64,000 bases of DNA from Anseranas semipalmata. Lineage: Eukaryota > Chordata > Aves > Anseriformes > Anseranatidae. The stretch spans positions 529,372 through 593,371 of the forward strand of contig VXAA01000606.1 of the NCBI GenBank assembly GCA_013399115.1. The letters are read 5' to 3'. The position numbers and the translations under genes are program-made. Under the pieces are notes generated by a model. That model was not told where the DNA came from. It worked only from the letters and a program-made list of their open reading frames with translations, and searched no databases. Shown here one piece after another: positions 59,926 through 64,000 of the stretch (position 1 is the first letter of the stretch; every line of letters begins with the position of its first letter).

Positions 59926-62479
59926 GGAATAGGAATGATTTCATACACTATTGAAGGCTCCCACTTCTGTAAACAGTTACAGTCTACAGCAACATTACAC
60001 CTCAGACTGGGACAGGTAGAGACTGATCCTGAGAGATATTGGAAGGATCTGTAGTTAGTCAGAGTAAATCTTCAAAATCTCTTGGGAATTTACACTGCTG
60101 ACAGTTATTGTTTCTCTTGATCAGGCACTTGGTAAAAAAATAAAATTACAAATAGATGAAATAGCTGCTGATCCTAGTCTGTGAAGTGTGGCAATAGCAG
60201 CCTAAACTTTACAATTAAAATCCCTAGTAATTCATCAATCTCAGTAAACATATGAGTAAACATACTCATTTGAAAAAGTCAGATCTTCTGTCCAGACATT
60301 TGGCATTCTTATTATATAGTTGACAACCTTTCTTTCTTATCTTAAACCATATGCATATAGGAAAAGGTGTTTTTGGAGGTAGTTGAAAGTAATGCAAACC
60401 TCCCAGGTTTATGTCTCTGCCAGGTTCAGTTGTCAGGCAAAGCACAGAAGAAAAAAGCAAAGAATGAATAATTAGTAATCTGAGGAAACTTGATTAAGCT
60501 TTCAATTTCTATCATATGTTTCACTTAAAAAAATCACACCAGATACTTGAGAAGTCTGTTGGATATTAAGAGATGGCACAGTTTTCCAGATCCTCAATGG
60601 AGGAAAATTCTTGCTGATTTTCATGGTCTTTTTGTTCCAAGAAGGATCACATAATTTTGGCTCCTGAATAATATTTCTAAAACTAACAGTCGGCTCAGGA
60701 ATTCCCTGTGTATGAATGTATTTCTCTATGAGCTGGCGCAGTGTATTTCTGCACTGGAGTACCACATTTAAAGCATCCAGCCAGCACCTCCTAAGGGTGG
60801 CAGCAGAAGGAAAATGAATGAAACTGAGAAAAAAGAAGCTCCAGGAACAACAGAATTAAGAAATTGCCTTCAGATTTATGTCTCTTCATTTTACTGGCCT
60901 CTGGCAGGGTATTTTGATGGGATCACACATAAATAGGGTAAATAAGCTTCTGACTTAGCCTGGCAACCAAGTCAAGAAACTTCAAGAAATATACTCTCCC
61001 TTGTACCAAATTTGGCTAGTTTGGAAGCTGTTGCATGGAGGCACATATGCAGAGATGGACACACGAAACAAACAATCACTTTTCCCTACTGTCACAGGAA
61101 ACAAAGCTAGAAATTGGGCTTCAAAGCAAAGAGGTCTAAGGAACTCTCAGAACCTGCTTTGACATCCTGGCTGTTGCAGAGAGCTGCCAGATTGCTTCAC
61201 CTGCTATTGCAAAATATGACAATCTGGCATTTGAATAACTAGGACTCGTATTGTACACCACTACTGTGCACACACACCTCAAAAAAAAAAAAAAANTGTT
61301 TATATATTTTCTTGTCTCCTGAGGCTTTCAGCATCGCTCCTGGTGCCCTGATCTAGAAGCCTCTGTAATCCCCAGCTCAGTGTCCAGACCAGAGCCTGGA
61401 AAGTTCCCCTGCTCTCTTCCCATCCATGCCAATCCATCTGCCCTGAGATCAAACTTTGTGGCACCCGGCCAAATTGGTATTTCTTAGCACTGCCGTGGCT
61501 ACTGAATGGGACCACAGTACTTGCTTTCCCACCTTTTCCACCCAAACTCTGCATTGGCCAATGTGTTTAGGGGAGATGGGGAAAAGGAGAGGGCACATAT
61601 ACTGCCTTCACCAGTGGCTGGAGCAATGACTAAACATGTTCAAGCTCTACATATCAGCCTCTCCTATCAACACTTGGCAAAATTGCAGTATAAATACAAT
61701 GCAGCCCAAGAAAGAAATGTTTGTATCCTGCCATTGAACTAAAAGTAGCTCTCTGGAGTACAGCTAAGGAATAGTTATCTCCTCTGTGGGGAGATTTGGC
61801 ACCAAAAGAAGGTGAGACAGGGCAGTGTTTTATTTAAACTGTTTTCAGTATTCTGTAAGAGTAGGAAATTGTGGAAAGGAGTCTGGAGGCTTCTCAGTAT
61901 CAGTGTTGTCTTAGGCTTTTAGGAATGTATTTCTATGCCCTCTAAGGTTTTCTTAAGTCACAGTGGTCTCTTGAGAGACAGGAAATTTTACATCAGTGCT
62001 GTAAGCCTCTGGACCAGTAATTCCCATTTACATTATGAGAAGCTCCAGAAAAGCCCCACAGCTACATTTTGTTACAAACATGAGCTATTTAGCCACCCTG
62101 ATCAACATCCTAGATTTTGCACATTAAATGATGGGATCTCCAGCTTCACAAAAATATCGTTCTCCCTAAGCAGTAGAAGCAGTGTTGGATATTAAGAAAA
62201 AAACTCCTTTGTTCAAACGAGTAGTTTAAGGTTATGTTACATTATTTTGAATTTCTCACTGATGGTATTACTGGTCTTTCAGGTGATTACTGTGGGAGCT
62301 CAGAGAGTTCATTATGCAAAAGCTAGTGTGCTGGTGGAATATAGGTTGATATGTTCAAAGGCACACAGGGCTGTGATAGGACAAACTTTTGTTGAAAGTA
62401 AGTGAAAGTTGGATGCTTACTTCTTCTTCACGCTTTCGAAAATCTCCTGCTGTTTTTACTTCTTGAACATGAGAAGGAG
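59926..62479. other. non-coding stretch with one poly(A) and N
   Basis: An A-run at 61281-61295 ends in a single N (61296), most likely an assembly join in a homopolymer. Nothing else was recognised. Confidence 0.55.
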
Positions 62480-62690
62480 GTTGGCCAGAGCAGCTATTAC
62501 AGGCTACTTATAACGAATGCTTCATATCGCTGATGACTGGGAGCCCCCAAGAGTTCTTGTCCCACATTTTGCCTGGCAATTAAATAGGCCGAGATATAAT
62601 TTGCGCCCCATATTCTCTGTGTTGAAGGCAGTAGGCTTCTTCATTTTTAGCCTAACTCTTCTGTCACCTTCACCAGTTTTACATTATTTG
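62480..62690. promoter_or_regulatory. candidate conserved non-coding block
   Basis: A repeat-free segment with retained CpGs ('ataacgaatgc', 'atatcgctgatgac', 'ggccgagatataatttgcgcc') and a CAATTA homeodomain core (about 62577-62582). It lies just upstream of the strongest G4 motif. Enhancer role inferred. Confidence 0.22.
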
Positions 62691-62708
62691 TGTTAACTCC
62701 ATGGCCTA

Positions 62709-62727
62709 GGGGTGGGAGGGAGAGGGG
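62709..62727 (+). other. strong canonical G-quadruplex motif
   Basis: GGGG-t-GGG-a-GGG-aga-GGGG has loops of only 1, 1 and 3 bases, the short-loop type expected to fold most stably. Confidence 0.75.
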
Positions 62728-63829
62728 AATTATTCCTAATTTACTGAAAGTGAGAGAAGAATCAGTCACTTTCTTTAAATTTTTGTGGAGGATTGTTAAT
62801 CAAAGTTAAAACAAATCTGTGTTCCAACGCAGAGGTGGGCGAAGAAATGTGTGCCTAACACATATGCACTTTGGGGCTCCTGCAGAAGGAAACAGAGTTC
62901 TGGAAACTGTTGTGAGAAAAACATTAAAGACACCAGACTAGATGCAATGCTGCTGACTGGAAATGAAGCCTCGGACAAGATCCAGCTATGTTTGAACCTG
63001 TTGGAAGAATTGCATTTTATTCTCTGTCCTGGGATGAATGACGTAAATTATCTCCCTATTTGCCTCATGTTGAGAAGAGCCTGGCTTGGAGTCGGACAAT
63101 GACTTAAAGTAGGAGCTGGGCAGGGAATACATCAGGTATTCGACCTGCAGGCCTGTGAAATGCAGTGTCATCATAACCCAAAGGGCGTATCATTAGTCAC
63201 TGAAGGAAGGAAGTGCAAGCATGCCTGGAGAAATCAATAGAAGGTCCTTGTCTAGTAACACGAAGAGAACAGCACCAATGTTTATGTCTTTGCCCTTCAC
63301 ATACTTTGCTCTTCCTTCCTCTCCAGTCACCTTTTTGCTTTATCCAGAATTTCATTTTCCTGATTCCTGAGTATAAACGGACGGACATCTTAACCACGAC
63401 TCAGGCTGCAATCCAGTTTTTTCTCAGAAATAAATATCCATCAGGCCCAATGTTTCTGTTTGGTGGTTATCTGATTTGGCTCCTGCTAACTAAAAACATA
63501 TGCAACTGGTTATCTCCATCAACACAGTTTAATTCAGCTCTGGTCCGTATTAGTGTGATTTCTGCAACTGATGTCTCTTACTGCCATGGGTGAACTGTGA
63601 CTGTTAAAATCATGTTTAAATATGAAGATCAAACAAATGGTCCAGAGGTTTCTAGCATCTAAAGATTCATTAAGAATACAAAAATACTTTGCCATGTTTT
63701 AATTTAATGTAATTCTTCCACCAAATACCATACTGTAGATAAATGAGGAACCAGATTAATATGAGATTTTAGAGTTTTGTTAGAATAGGAAGTAGTCATT
63801 CAAAATTGTCAAAACTCCCTCTAATTTTG
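62728..63829. other. non-coding stretch, nothing recognised
   Basis: The 126-codon + frame at 63213-63593 has no recognisable domain and is read as chance. Confidence 0.5.
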
Positions 63830-63915
63830 CAACCCTACACTTGACCTGTTCTTTCACTGCTTGTGCCTCAGTTTACCCATCTATAAAATGAGCAAAACAA
63901 TACTAATGTACACCC
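63830..63915 (+). repeat. MIR-like core-SINE fragment
   Basis: 'ttgacctgttctttcactgcttgtgcctcagtttacccatctataaaatgagcaaaacaatac' matches the MIR stretch 'gaccttgggcaagt...ctgtgcctcagtttcctcatctgtaaaatggggataataat'. The 3' part is degraded. Confidence 0.72.
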
Positions 63916-64000
63916 AAGGGAAGCTACAAAGCACCACTCATTACTGTCAGGAAAATATTCTGAAATTATTCAGCTGTATTCATGGCAAAATAACAATGAT

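Noticed and set aside
1..64000. tRNA, rRNA, U6, Y RNA, CRISPR array, LTR or retroviral genes
   Set aside because: I looked for B-box-like GGTTCGANTCC words, U6-like and tRNA-like sequence, regularly spaced repeats, LTR ends and long polymerase frames by eye and found none. A tool-based scan could still reveal degraded copies.

Overview
The window reads as non-coding vertebrate nuclear DNA from a sauropsid, most likely a bird. The sequence is AT-rich and CpG-depleted. It contains two old CR1-type LINE 3' fragments, several decayed MIR-like core-SINE fragments, two L2-type '...agcgctatataaatg'-like tails, many short A/T-rich microsatellites, and few interspersed repeats overall. I could not name the species. 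A turtle or crocodilian is possible but would normally show more interspersed repeats.

I found no protein-coding exon I can defend, no rRNA or tRNA, no CRISPR array, no intact transposon and no retroviral structure. The longest stop-free frame is 168 codons, at the length expected by chance, and none of the frames shows a recognisable domain. The window is best described as a gene desert or a very long intron. One 60-codon frame near 27.75 kb is listed only as a weak candidate.

Layout: 0-4 kb is plain AT-rich DNA with small microsatellites. 4.3-5.8 kb holds a small CpG-retaining patch with a GC-rich hairpin, followed by a homeodomain-site-rich block. 7.49-7.60 kb is a long polypyrimidine tract. 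9.4-10.3 kb is the best regulatory candidate: a G-rich motif, an 18-bp perfect palindrome and a sharp CpG cluster. 13-29 kb holds MIR and CR1 relics, one assembly gap and short tandem duplications. 33.56-36.92 kb is a 1,516-bp segment present twice at a constant 1,843-bp offset, with one base difference noticed. The second copy is bounded by Ns on both sides and its ends fall in A-rich simple sequence, which points to an uncollapsed haplotype rather than a biological duplication. 37-39 kb holds a hairpin-forming relic, a canonical G-quadruplex motif and a CpG-retaining, non-GC-rich block that looks like a conserved enhancer. 45-49 kb holds pentanucleotide arrays, a G4 motif, a DR1-type nuclear-receptor site and another candidate conserved block. 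53-64 kb holds more MIR/L2 relics, a hexamer and a 4/5-mer microsatellite, and two further enhancer-like blocks.

The plausible function here is long-range cis-regulation of a gene outside the window. That is inference from base composition and motif content; no alignment or expression data were available. I did not find a convincing new biological system.
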